Position numbers and translations under genes: made by a program. DNA of 64,000 bases from Clostridiaceae bacterium M8S5 (GTDB lineage Bacteria; Bacillota; Clostridia; Tissierellales; MCWD3), in the NCBI GenBank assembly GCA_029227815.1, contig CP118523.1, forward strand, positions 1,550,001 through 1,614,000, given 5' to 3'. Under the pieces are notes generated by a model that saw only the letters and a list, made by a program, of their open reading frames with translations, was not told the DNA's origin and did no database searches. This document shows positions 8,584 to 16,818 of this stretch, piece after piece (position 1 is the stretch's first letter; each line of letters starts with the position of its first letter).

Positions 8584-9909
8584 ATGAGTAGAACATGGGA
8601 ATCACAAAACAAAGTAAGACCAGGAGTTTATATCAATACTTTTGCATCAAAACAAAGTCAACTAGCAAATCCAGAAAGAGGAGTTGTATCTTTACCACTT
8701 GAGCTTAACTGGGGTAAAGAAAGAGAGATGATAGAGATTACATCTGCTGACGTAAACAATTTATTTGACAGATTAGGATATAATATCACAGATGATGAGT
8801 TAATCTTAATAAAAGAAACACTAAAGAGATCAAAAACATTACTATTATATAGAGTTAATAGTGGTGAAAAAGCAACTAAAAAATATGGAGCTAATTTGAC
8901 AGCTACTGCTGTATATGGTGGAACTAGAGGAAATGATATTGCTGTTGAAGTTTTAACTGATGTAGATAATAGTGGAAAATTTATAGTTAAGACTTATATA
9001 GATACAAAACTAGTTGATGAGCAAAATGCTGGAAAAGTAGAAGAACTTAAAGCAAATAAGTTTGTAACATTCAGTGGTACAGGAGCATTAGCGGCAGCGA
9101 CTTTAACAAAGCTATCAGGTGGTACTAATACAGCTGTAGTAGCAGAAAATTACTCTAGCTTTTTAGTGGAAGTGGAAAAAAGAGCTAGAGAAATAAACAC
9201 TATAGGTTATATAGGAGTAGATTCAGCTATTAAAGCACTATTCAAGGTATTTATTAAAAGAATGAGAGAAGAAGAGCAATGCAAAATGCAAGCAGTATTA
9301 GAAAATTATCCAGAAGCTGATTATGAAGGTATTATATCTATAAAAAATGGTGTAATCATATCAGGTGGAAGACAAGTTTCAGCGAGTGAGTGCGTTGCTT
9401 ATGTAGCAGGTGCAACAGCAGGAGCTAATGTAAATGAGTCACTTACTTATAGTGCATATGATGGAGCTATAGATGTCAGCACTATATTGACAGGTAGAGA
9501 GATAGCAGATGAGCTTAAAAAAGGTAATGTTGTATTTGTAAGAGATGGAAACTTGGTTAAAATAGAGCAGGACATCAACACGCTAACTACATTCACAGAT
9601 GAAAAAGCTAAAACATTTAGAAAAAATAGAGTAGTAAGAGTATTAGATGGTTTCAATAGAGATGTAAAGAGAATATACAATGATTTCTTTATAGGAAAAG
9701 TTGATAATGATGAAAGTGGAAGAAATGCGTTAAGAAATGAGATTCTTAAACTTGCAAAGTTCTACGAATCAATCGGAGCAATCCAAAACTTCTCATCTGA
9801 AGATATCAAAGTAAAAAAAGGTACAGATAAGGATAGTGCTGTAGTAGTTTCAGCAATCCAGCCAACAGATTCAGTAGAAAAAATCTATATAAATGTGGAG
9901 GTATTATAA
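8584..9909 (+). CDS. xkdK: Contractile phage-tail sheath protein, XkdK family (441 aa)
   Basis: The N-terminus (ESQNKVRPGVYINTFA.. then GVVSLPLELNWG) and the C-terminal region (NRVVRVLDGFNRDVKRIYNDFF then DNDESGRNALRNEI) are typical of the phage tail sheath family found in PBSX, skin and R-type bacteriocins. The sheath polymer surrounds the tube and contracts to drive it through a target envelope. The length is normal for the family. Next in order come tube, chaperone and tape measure, the canonical myotail order. The start follows AGGAAGGTG with good spacing. Confidence 0.93.
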   Translation: MSRTWESQNKVRPGVYINTFASKQSQLANPERGVVSLPLELNWGKEREMIEITSADVNNLFDRLGYNITDDELILIKETLKRSKTLLLYRVNSGEKATKKYGANLTATAVYGGTRGNDIAVEVLTDVDNSGKFIVKTYIDTKLVDEQNAGKVEELKANKFVTFSGTGALAAATLTKLSGGTNTAVVAENYSSFLVEVEKRAREINTIGYIGVDSAIKALFKVFIKRMREEEQCKMQAVLENYPEADYEGIISIKNGVIISGGRQVSASECVAYVAGATAGANVNESLTYSAYDGAIDVSTILTGREIADELKKGNVVFVRDGNLVKIEQDINTLTTFTDEKAKTFRKNRVVRVLDGFNRDVKRIYNDFFIGKVDNDESGRNALRNEILKLAKFYESIGAIQNFSSEDIKVKKGTDKDSAVVVSAIQPTDSVEKIYINVEVL

Positions 9910-9910
9910 T

Positions 9911-10381
9911 ATGGCACAAATTTTAAAAGCAAAAGATCAAATAAGCGGTAAGGAAGGAAAAGCATATGTAATAATAGATGGACAGAGACAATTTTTATTT
10001 ACTGCTAAAAAAATAGAAGCAAAGATTGAGAAAGAAAAATCAGAAAGAAAAGCATTAGGTAGACGTGGAACTCAGCACAAGACAATCGGATGGAAAGGTA
10101 CTGGAACATTAAGTATATTATATGCTACAGATTTATTTAGAGAAATGATTTTAAAATACATCAATGAGGGTATTGATATTTACTTTGACTTACAAGTTAT
10201 TAATGATGATCCTCAAAGTGAAGTAGGTGTACATGAGACTATGTTAACTGACTGTAATATAGATAACAGTATAGTAGCGCTATTAGACGACAGTGCAGAA
10301 GTACTAGAAGAAGAAGTACCTTTTACATTTGAAGATATTGATATACCAAGAAAATTTAAAAAACCAAGCTATGTAGATTAG
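9911..10381 (+). CDS. xkdM: Phage tail tube protein, XkdM family (156 aa)
   Basis: It begins two bases after the sheath stop. The ATG at 9911 follows GGAGG inside the sheath C-terminus; an upstream in-frame ATG at 9893 would overlap the sheath gene without a ribosome binding site. The sequence (MAQILKAKDQISGKEGKAYV, GRRGTQHKTIGWKGTGTLSI, a DIYFDLQVINDDPQSEVG strand, and an acidic EEVPFTFEDIDIPRKF end) matches the PBSX XkdM tail-tube family. It forms the inner tube of the contractile tail. Size and position agree. Confidence 0.9.
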   Translation: MAQILKAKDQISGKEGKAYVIIDGQRQFLFTAKKIEAKIEKEKSERKALGRRGTQHKTIGWKGTGTLSILYATDLFREMILKYINEGIDIYFDLQVINDDPQSEVGVHETMLTDCNIDNSIVALLDDSAEVLEEEVPFTFEDIDIPRKFKKPSYVD

Positions 10382-10394
10382 GAGGATATAAAAA

Positions 10395-10811
10395 ATGAGT
10401 TTGAATGCTTTTTTTGCAGAAAATGTTGAACAACCAAAAACAATCAAGAGAGTAATATCATCAAGATTTAAGGATGATAAAGGTAATCCTATTGAGTGGG
10501 AGTTCGTGCCAGTAGGAGAAAAGAGAAGTAAACAGCTAAGAAAAGAAGCGACTAAAGAAGTAAGAGTTAAGAAAAATTTATACAAAGACCAAACTGACTA
10601 TGAACAATATTTGCTTAAATTAGCAGTTGAAACTATCAAGTATCCAAACTTACATGACAAAGCATTACAAGACAGTTATGGAGTAATGGGCGGTGAAAGT
10701 TTATTGCAAGAGATGCTAATAACAGGTGAATACACACAACTTGTACAAATAATAAATGAAGTCAACAAATTCGATAGCGAGGCAGAGCTTGTAGAAGAAG
10801 CAAAAAACTAA
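10395..10811 (+). CDS. xkdN: Tail assembly chaperone, XkdN family; upstream frame of a -1 frameshift product
   Basis: 138 residues, soluble, starting MSLNAFFAENV and containing SSRFKDDKGNPIEWEF, as in PBSX XkdN. It lies between tube and tape measure, where tailed phages place chaperones that coat the tape measure protein. The last codons read GCA AAA AAC TAA, so the zero frame presents the heptamer A AAA AAC (10802-10808) just before the stop. Slipping back one base continues CTA ATC AAG GAG GGC GAT into the ATG at 10826 without a stop, giving a fusion of about 197 residues. This matches the gpG/gpGT logic of lambda. The ribosome binding site for the XkdN start is AGGAGG at about 10381. Confidence 0.88.
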   Translation: MSLNAFFAENVEQPKTIKRVISSRFKDDKGNPIEWEFVPVGEKRSKQLRKEATKEVRVKKNLYKDQTDYEQYLLKLAVETIKYPNLHDKALQDSYGVMGGESLLQEMLITGEYTQLVQIINEVNKFDSEAELVEEAKN

Positions 10812-10825
10812 TCAAGGAGGGCGAT

Positions 10826-10987
10826 ATGATGGCTATAGTATGCCATTATGCCCTCCATAAACTTCATAAATTGCCCTCTGAAATCATGGATTTACCAGAT
10901 AGAGAGAGGGCATTTATTATTGCAAGTATAAGACAAAAAGTTGAAGATGATAGAAAAGAATTAAATAAAGCAAAATCTAGGAGATAA
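10826..10987 (+). CDS. Downstream frame of tail assembly chaperone (53 aa alone, or fused to XkdN by -1 frameshift)
   Basis: Soluble, charged helical protein (HYALHKLHKLPSEIMDLPDRERAF...). It can start on its own at 10826 behind AAGGAGG, or be read as the C-terminal extension of XkdN through the slippery A AAA AAC at 10802, since the frame is open from there. In other tailed phages the T part of the chaperone fusion recruits the tape measure protein. Its place directly before the tape measure gene fits. Whether it is made alone, only as a fusion, or both cannot be decided from sequence. Confidence 0.75.
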   Translation: MMAIVCHYALHKLHKLPSEIMDLPDRERAFIIASIRQKVEDDRKELNKAKSRR

Positions 10988-11008
10988 ATAGTAAAGGAGG
11001 TGTATAAT

Positions 11009-12814
11009 ATGGCTGTTAGCTTAACTAAAAAAGTAGATTCTCCTAAAAAACCAGACACAAAAGAATTAGTGGATAAACTCAAAGCTGCATTTAGTCATTT
11101 AAATCCAAGTGTTTTAGTAACCCAAGGTGTAAGTGCTTTTAGAGAATATGAAGAAGCACTAGAACAAGTGCAGAGTTCTTTAGGAGCTACAGGTAAGCAG
11201 ATGACTATTATAGATGAAGCTTCTAGAGTGTTAGGAGATACTACTAAATATACTTCTACAGATATTGTAGGTGCATTTGTAAGTGCGTCTGAAGCAGGTA
11301 TTGGGTTTAAAGATTCAGTAGATGCTATGCCGAGTATATTAAATATGGCAGCAGTAGATGGGATGGATTTTGCTACATCTGCCCAATATATGGAGCAGTT
11401 TATGTCTGGATTAAATATTAGTGCATCGGAAACAGAATCATTAATAGACAAAATGGCGCAGACTACTAAAATATCAGGTACAGATATGACGAGTTTGGGA
11501 GATGCACTTATAACTAGTGGAGAATCTTTAACTAAATTTAAGGTAGGGATGTCAGATGCTAATGCTATGCTTGGTACGTTAGCACAATCGGGAATAGAAG
11601 GTTCTGGTGCAGGAGCATTGTTAGGAGATATGCTTGAAAATGTGTATAGCTCATCTGGAAAAAGTGCAGATGCATTGCGCACGCTTGGTATAGCTACGAC
11701 AAATGCAGATGGCTCATTCAAAGACATTACTACTATTATGGGAGAATTAGATAGCACCATGCAAGGTGGTTCGCTAGATAAATACAAAGAAACTCTCAGT
11801 ACTCTATTTAATATAGAAGATGATGGTACGTTGACATCTATGATAGAAAATATGAGCTCAATAGGAGAAAGTAAAGCTCAGATAGAAGCAAGTGATGGTG
11901 TAGCAAGTGAAATGGCAGGCGAAGATGCTGGAGCAAGCATAGACCAATCACTAATAGATATAGGAGCATCACTTGCCCCGATTATAGATTACCTAAATGA
12001 AATCAAAGAAATTGCCATAGCACCATACATTGAAGCATTAGCAACTTTCGCAGGAATGTTTTGGGCAATAATTTCCAATTTATTAATCCCATTAGGATGG
12101 ATTTCTTCATTGTTTAGTATATTAACTCCTCTTATATATGGATTAGTTGGAGCGTTGCTTGCGTACATGGCAATACAAAAAGCACAAGTAATATTTACAA
12201 ACATAAAAAAAATACCAACATTGCTCAAAGAAATGGCAACAAAGGTACTAACATTAGGGCCTATAGGACTTATCATCATGGCTGTATCGGCTATAGTAGG
12301 AGTATTAGCGTGGGCTGTTAAGAAATTTGACTGTGTAAGAGTAAAAGTAATAGAGGTGCTAAATTTCTTTATTAGGCAGATAAATAAGATACTAAAATGG
12401 ATTGGTAAAGAGATAAATGAGTTATCTGATGATGCATTCAAAGGCAAAAACTATAATGATGTAAAAAACAAAAACGAAGACCCAATGAAAGAAATATATG
12501 AGAAATACGGGAAAGATGGTGAAAAAAATAAGATACCAGAGCCACCATTAGAAGTATCAACACCACCAACTGGAGGTTTTAAAGTAGACTCAGTAGGTGA
12601 AATCGAAAACAAAGATAGTATGGGTGATGAAGAAATCAAAATACTAAGAGATCTTGCAACTCAAGATGCAATAAATAAATATTCGACACTTGCTCCAAAT
12701 ATAAAGATAGAGTTTGGAGAAGTAAAAGAGACAGCTGATGTAGAAGTAGTAGCAAAGAGATTAGAGCAAATCTTAGTCGAGCAGATTGCTATAAGCAGTG
12801 ACTTAGCGTATTAA
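11009..12814 (+). CDS. Tail tape measure protein, short (601 aa)
   Basis: The N-terminal 200 residues carry the TP901-type minor tail protein domain (EQVQSSLGATG, GDTTKYTSTDIVGAFVSASE, GMDFATSAQYMEQFMSGLNI). Two hydrophobic stretches follow (around 345-395 and 415-440), then a hydrophilic Pro/Lys-rich region and a helical tail. Tape measure proteins set tail length and occupy the tube lumen. At the usual rule of about 0.15 nm per residue this would specify a tail of roughly 90 nm. The ATG at 11009 is preferred: the GTG at 11000 lies inside the ribosome binding site AAAGGAGGTG. Confidence 0.88.
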   Translation: MAVSLTKKVDSPKKPDTKELVDKLKAAFSHLNPSVLVTQGVSAFREYEEALEQVQSSLGATGKQMTIIDEASRVLGDTTKYTSTDIVGAFVSASEAGIGFKDSVDAMPSILNMAAVDGMDFATSAQYMEQFMSGLNISASETESLIDKMAQTTKISGTDMTSLGDALITSGESLTKFKVGMSDANAMLGTLAQSGIEGSGAGALLGDMLENVYSSSGKSADALRTLGIATTNADGSFKDITTIMGELDSTMQGGSLDKYKETLSTLFNIEDDGTLTSMIENMSSIGESKAQIEASDGVASEMAGEDAGASIDQSLIDIGASLAPIIDYLNEIKEIAIAPYIEALATFAGMFWAIISNLLIPLGWISSLFSILTPLIYGLVGALLAYMAIQKAQVIFTNIKKIPTLLKEMATKVLTLGPIGLIIMAVSAIVGVLAWAVKKFDCVRVKVIEVLNFFIRQINKILKWIGKEINELSDDAFKGKNYNDVKNKNEDPMKEIYEKYGKDGEKNKIPEPPLEVSTPPTGGFKVDSVGEIENKDSMGDEEIKILRDLATQDAINKYSTLAPNIKIEFGEVKETADVEVVAKRLEQILVEQIAISSDLAY

Positions 12815-12828
12815 CAAGGGGTGAGGAT

Positions 12829-13452
12829 ATGAAGTACAATATTTTTATAAACAATCTAAAAATACCCGTTTTGCCAGAAGAAATAAATGTAGATAGAAAG
12901 AGCAACAATGACACTACAAACGTACTTGGTCTAGGAGAGATAAGTAGGATAAAAAGTACCAAATTACGAGAGGTATCATTTAAAAGCTTTTTTCCAAAGA
13001 ATGTAGCACCCTACGTCGTAGATAAGAAAATGTTACTTCTAAAACCTTCACAGTATGTAGATTATATCGAAGCGATAAGAAAGAATAAAATATATATTAC
13101 ACTTAGAATAAGTGGTGCAATAGATATTGATATGAATGCAACTATTGAGAAGTTTTCAATAAACGAAAAGGGTGGAGAGCCTGGTGATATATATTATGAT
13201 ATAGCTTTCAAAGAATACAAAAACTTCAGTTTAACAGAGCTACAAATAAATGATATGGAAGTAGAAGAAAAAAATAGTAGACAGTCGGATAAAGATATCG
13301 ATAGAACATATACAGTAAAAAAAGGTGATTGTCTATGGAAGATTGCTAAAAGAGAGTTAGGTGATGGCTCTAAATGGAGAGAACTAGCAAAGCTAAACAA
13401 TATAAAAGCTAAGTATGTATTACAAATAGGACAAGTTATAAAACTTAAGTAG
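12829..13452 (+). CDS. xkdP: LysM-containing baseplate hub protein, XkdP family (207 aa)
   Basis: The N-terminal about 150 residues (MKYNIFINNLKIPVLPEEI, REVSFKSFFPKNVAPYV, AIRKNKIYITLRISG) match XkdP. The C-terminal about 50 residues form a LysM domain (YTVKKGDCLWKIAKRELGDG to IGQVIKLK). XkdP sits between the tube and the baseplate and corresponds to the T4 gp53-like inner baseplate protein, where LysM may hold peptidoglycan-like surfaces or the hub. GGGGTGAGG provides the ribosome binding site. The stop is 8 bases before the next gene, in line with one operon. Confidence 0.9.
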   Translation: MKYNIFINNLKIPVLPEEINVDRKSNNDTTNVLGLGEISRIKSTKLREVSFKSFFPKNVAPYVVDKKMLLLKPSQYVDYIEAIRKNKIYITLRISGAIDIDMNATIEKFSINEKGGEPGDIYYDIAFKEYKNFSLTELQINDMEVEEKNSRQSDKDIDRTYTVKKGDCLWKIAKRELGDGSKWRELAKLNNIKAKYVLQIGQVIKLK

Positions 13453-13460
13453 GTGTTATT

Positions 13461-14429
13461 ATGGACTATGAATTAGTAATAGACAATAATCAAAACGGTA
13501 AAGCTTATAAAGCTACTAGATTAATTAAATCCGTTGATATACAAACAGACATAAGTGGTAAGCCAAGTAAAATGAACTTTCAGCTAATAAAAGATGATAA
13601 TATATGTTATTTTGAAGGTAATCATGTGAGATTTTATGCAAATGATAAGCCTATTTTTTATGGCTATATATTTTCAAAGAGTAGAGGAAGCGACCAAATT
13701 ATCAAGACTACAGCCTATGATCAACTAAGGTATTTAAAAAACAAGGATACGTTTGTGTTTTTCAATCAGACTGCAAGTGAAATCGTAAAAACAGTTGCCA
13801 ATAGATTTGGACTTAAAGTTTCAGACCATATAGCAGATACAGAGCATGTCATACCACAGATGATTATGGATAATAAAACAGGAATAGATATCATAAAATC
13901 AGCACTTGACAGAACGCTTATAGCAACTGGCAACATGTATATATTGTATGATGATTTCGGTTTTTTGACGTTAAAGCATATAGAGGATTTAAAAACCAAT
14001 CTAGTCATAGGGGAAGGATCACTAGCAACAGACTATACTTATAAAACCAGTATAGATAATGCTGTTAATCAGATAAAGATATCAAAGAAAGATAAAAAAA
14101 CAGGGAAGAGAATAGGCTATATAGTAAGAGATAGCAACAATATTGGAAAATGGGGACTATTACAGGATTTTAGTAAGGCAAAAAAGGGTGAAAATGAAGC
14201 ACAAATTAAGCAAAGAGCAGAAAATATGTTAAAACTGAAAAATAAGGTAGGTAGGACGCTTAGTATACCATGTTTAGGAGATTTCAGAGTTAGAGCAGGT
14301 ACTGGAGTATATGTAAAACTACCAAACGTAGGAGACATTTCATACGATAAATATTTATTAGTAAAGAGTGTGAAACACAAGATAGCAAAAGAAGCACATA
14401 CCATGAATATAGACTTATTTACTATTTAA
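13461..14429 (+). CDS. xkdQ: Baseplate hub protein, XkdQ family (322 aa)
   Basis: Sequence such as SVDIQTDISGKPSKMNFQLIKDDNI, GNHVRFYANDKPIFYGYIFS and DQIIKTTAYDQLRYLKNKDTF is typical of XkdQ, the PBSX counterpart of gpD / T4 gp27 hub proteins. They form the ring that closes the tail tube tip. The 322-residue length is normal. The gene follows xkdP by 8 bp and precedes the DUF2577 gene by 13 bp. No catalytic (hydrolase) domain is fused to it, unlike some phage hubs. Confidence 0.9.
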   Translation: MDYELVIDNNQNGKAYKATRLIKSVDIQTDISGKPSKMNFQLIKDDNICYFEGNHVRFYANDKPIFYGYIFSKSRGSDQIIKTTAYDQLRYLKNKDTFVFFNQTASEIVKTVANRFGLKVSDHIADTEHVIPQMIMDNKTGIDIIKSALDRTLIATGNMYILYDDFGFLTLKHIEDLKTNLVIGEGSLATDYTYKTSIDNAVNQIKISKKDKKTGKRIGYIVRDSNNIGKWGLLQDFSKAKKGENEAQIKQRAENMLKLKNKVGRTLSIPCLGDFRVRAGTGVYVKLPNVGDISYDKYLLVKSVKHKIAKEAHTMNIDLFTI

Positions 14430-14442
14430 GGAGATGATTATA

Positions 14443-14805
14443 TTGTTAGAACCGATACAATCAGCAATAAAAAACTATCTAGAATCAGCTGATTTGGCTG
14501 ATTTATTATATGGTGTTGTTACTAGTATATCTCCTCTTAAAATAAAAATAAATCAAAAGCTTGAGTTGCCCTCTCAAGCTTTATTGTTAACTAGTAGCGT
14601 CATAAAAAAAGAGATAGAGTTAAAGCATGTTCACAAATATGAGGATAGCACAAAGGAATCATCCACAGTAAAAAACACACAAGAAGCTTTAAAAGAAAAA
14701 ATAATAATAACAGAGGGGTTAAAGATTAACAATAAAGTAATGTTATTGAAAGTAAACAATGGACAAAAGTATATTGTTTTAGATAAATTGCAGGAAGGTG
14801 AATAA
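14443..14805 (+). CDS. DUF2577 (XkdR-like) baseplate protein (120 aa)
   Basis: Small protein with LEPIQSAIKNYLESADLADLLYGVVTSISPLKIKI, the signature of DUF2577, always found between XkdQ and XkdS in PBSX-type tails; the fold is probably an OB-type spike or hub element. AAGGAG at 14428-14433 directly abuts the ATG at 14434, which leaves no spacing, whereas the in-frame TTG at 14443 has 9 nt. The TTG is therefore the likelier start. The C-terminus overlaps the ribosome binding site of the next gene. Confidence 0.82.
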   Translation: MLEPIQSAIKNYLESADLADLLYGVVTSISPLKIKINQKLELPSQALLLTSSVIKKEIELKHVHKYEDSTKESSTVKNTQEALKEKIIITEGLKINNKVMLLKVNNGQKYIVLDKLQEGE

Positions 14806-14806
14806 T

Positions 14807-15202
14807 ATGTTACCAATATCAAATTTACCAATAAACATAAAAAAAGTGAGAAAGCCAAGTAAAACTTACAAGCTTGACTTAGAGGGCAAAAGGATTGTAG
14901 GGTTTATAGATAAGCTAGATGCAATAGAGCAAAGTGTAAGAAAAATCTTAAGTACTGATAGATACAAATATCTTATATACAGCTGGAACTATGGATTTGA
15001 AGGAAATAGTCTTCTAGGACAAGATACTGATTTAGTCAAGATAGCAATAAAGAGAAAAATCAAAGAAGCATTATTAGTAGATGATAGAATAATTGACGTA
15101 TCTGATTTTGATGTAAAGGGAGTAGGAGACAGTGTTACTTGTAGCTTTACAGTTAACAGCGTAGAGGGCGTATTTAAGACCTACTATGAGTTGGGGGTGT
15201 AG
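14807..15202 (+). CDS. xkdS: Baseplate protein, XkdS/DUF2634 (gp25-like) family (131 aa)
   Basis: The ATG at 14807 lies 2 bases after the previous stop and is preferred over the GTG at 14798, which is part of the ribosome binding site AGGAAGGTG. The protein contains the sequence KTYKLDLEGKRIVGFIDKLDAIEQSV and YKYLIYSWNYGFEGNSLLGQ, typical of DUF2634/XkdS, the counterpart of T4 gp25. These proteins nucleate sheath polymerisation at the baseplate. Length is normal. It is present only once, unlike the following genes. Confidence 0.9.
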   Translation: MLPISNLPINIKKVRKPSKTYKLDLEGKRIVGFIDKLDAIEQSVRKILSTDRYKYLIYSWNYGFEGNSLLGQDTDLVKIAIKRKIKEALLVDDRIIDVSDFDVKGVGDSVTCSFTVNSVEGVFKTYYELGV

Positions 15203-15205
15203 CAT

Positions 15206-16279
15206 ATGGACAGATATAAAGATCAAACATTTGATAATATAATGGAAAGAATGTTAGCTAAAATCCCAGATAGCATAGACAAAAGAGAGGGTTCGATAAT
15301 ATATGATGCATTATCACCAGCTTGTAGTGAACTTTCACAGCTTTATATTGAGCTAAATACAGTTCTAGAGTTAGCCTTTGTAGATACAAGTAACAGTACA
15401 TGGCTAGATAAAAGATGTGCAGAGCAAGGGATAGCGAGAAAAGGGCCAATAAAAGCACAGCGAGTAGGAGCATTTGATGTACTAGTGCCTATAGAATCAA
15501 GATTCAGTATAGATGGTGTAAACTATAAAGTTATCAAATCAATAGATAGCATATCTAATGATAAAAAATATATATTAGAGTGTGAAGAAGCAGGTACGAT
15601 AGGAAATGAGCCTATAGGTAATCTAGTACCGATAAATTATTTAGCAGATATTGATAGAGCAGTGTTGACAGATATATTAGTAGCAGGAACAGAGAAAGAA
15701 ACAGACGAGTCGCTCAGAGCTAGATATAAGCAGAAAGTAAACCAATCACCAACAAGCGGAAACATTTTTCATTACATGAAATGGGCAAAAGAAATAAAAA
15801 ATGTAGGTGCAGTAAGAGTTATTCCAGCATGGGATGGCGCAAATACTGTAAAGGTATTGTTGACAGATAACAATTTAAGAAAGTCAAGAGATGAAATAGT
15901 CAAAAACGTGCAAAACCATATTGACCCAAGTGTATCAGGTCTAGGAAAAGGAGTAGCACCAATAGGGTGTAAATGTACAGTGCAAAGCGCAGATGAAAAG
16001 ACTATAAATATAACAGCAACAGTAAATGGAACAAATGCAAGTAAAGTAAAGGCTGTATTTGACAACAAAGTACAGCTATATTTTAATAATTTGATTAAAG
16101 AAAAGTGGCAGTCAGGTGAGAGTTACAGTGTTAGTTATCCAAAAATAGGAGCATTGTTACTAGAAAGCATAGTAAGTGCTGGTGGTATAGATTATAGCAA
16201 TCTATTGATAAACACAGCAACAGGAAATATTCAGCTAGATAACAATATCCCAGTAGTAGGGTCGGTGGTATTAGGATGA
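15206..16279 (+). CDS. xkdT: Baseplate J-like wedge protein, XkdT family, copy 1 (357 aa)
   Basis: Baseplate J (gpJ/T4 gp6-like) wedge subunit. Hallmarks are FDNIMERMLAKIPDSIDKREG, SIIYDALSPACSEL, TSNSTWLDKRCAEQGI and TDESLRARYKQKVNQ, with the central ARYK motif and the GxGVAPIG segment. It overlaps the next gene by 4 bp (ATGA), a sign of translational coupling. A second protein of the same family and length is encoded at 18423 in this operon, with the same landmarks at the same positions but many substitutions. Copy 1 directly follows the gp25-like gene, the usual place of XkdT. Confidence 0.92.
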   Translation: MDRYKDQTFDNIMERMLAKIPDSIDKREGSIIYDALSPACSELSQLYIELNTVLELAFVDTSNSTWLDKRCAEQGIARKGPIKAQRVGAFDVLVPIESRFSIDGVNYKVIKSIDSISNDKKYILECEEAGTIGNEPIGNLVPINYLADIDRAVLTDILVAGTEKETDESLRARYKQKVNQSPTSGNIFHYMKWAKEIKNVGAVRVIPAWDGANTVKVLLTDNNLRKSRDEIVKNVQNHIDPSVSGLGKGVAPIGCKCTVQSADEKTINITATVNGTNASKVKAVFDNKVQLYFNNLIKEKWQSGESYSVSYPKIGALLLESIVSAGGIDYSNLLINTATGNIQLDNNIPVVGSVVLG

Positions 16280-16818
16280 AGCTAATCGAATACTTACCAG
16301 AAATGTACAAAGACGTATTAGAAGTGAAAGAGATAATGAAAGTAGAAACTATTGAAATTACTACTTATAAAGAGCTACTATCAGAGATAGAAGCTCAGAT
16401 GTTTATAGACACAGCTACATGGGGATTATCACTATGGGAAAAAAGTCTATCCATAGAATACAACCCAGAGTTAAGCTATATGGAGAGACAAGGAAAGATA
16501 AAGAGCAAGCTGTTTGGGGTAGGAAAAGTTGATGATGTATTGATAAGATCCATAGCTGATTCATGGACAAATGGAGATGTAATAGTATCAATGAACAGTG
16601 GAAATGTAGGTATAGAGTTCACATCATATCTAGGTATGCCTAGTAATATGGATGAACTGAGAAAAACACTAAGAAACATGGTACCCGCTCATTTAAAGAT
16701 AATGTACAAATATGCCAGTCTTTTGATAAGAGATATAGAGGGCAAAATGACACTAGGGGAGTTAGAGAATACTCCTCTACACAAATTTACCGGAGGTGAA
16801 GAAGAATGGGTTCAGTAA
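16276..16818 (+). CDS. YmfQ/DUF2313-like baseplate-fibre adaptor, copy 1 (180 aa)
   Basis: MKLIEYLPEMYKDVLEVKEIM, AQMFIDTATWGLSLWEKSLSI, ERQGKIKSKLFGVGKV and MVPAHLKIMYKY are signatures of the DUF2313 (YmfQ, phage Mu gp48/T4 gp7-like) family, which links the baseplate wedge to the fibre. It overlaps XkdT by 4 bp and the fibre gene by 13 bp, so the three genes are translationally coupled. A diverged second member of the family lies at 19497. Confidence 0.88.
   Translation: MKLIEYLPEMYKDVLEVKEIMKVETIEITTYKELLSEIEAQMFIDTATWGLSLWEKSLSIEYNPELSYMERQGKIKSKLFGVGKVDDVLIRSIADSWTNGDVIVSMNSGNVGIEFTSYLGMPSNMDELRKTLRNMVPAHLKIMYKYASLLIRDIEGKMTLGELENTPLHKFTGGEEEWVQ

Noticed and set aside
11095..11787. Long minus-strand ORF inside the tape measure gene
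   Set aside because: Antisense shadow of a well-supported gene; hydrophobic Ser-rich composition and no start signal.
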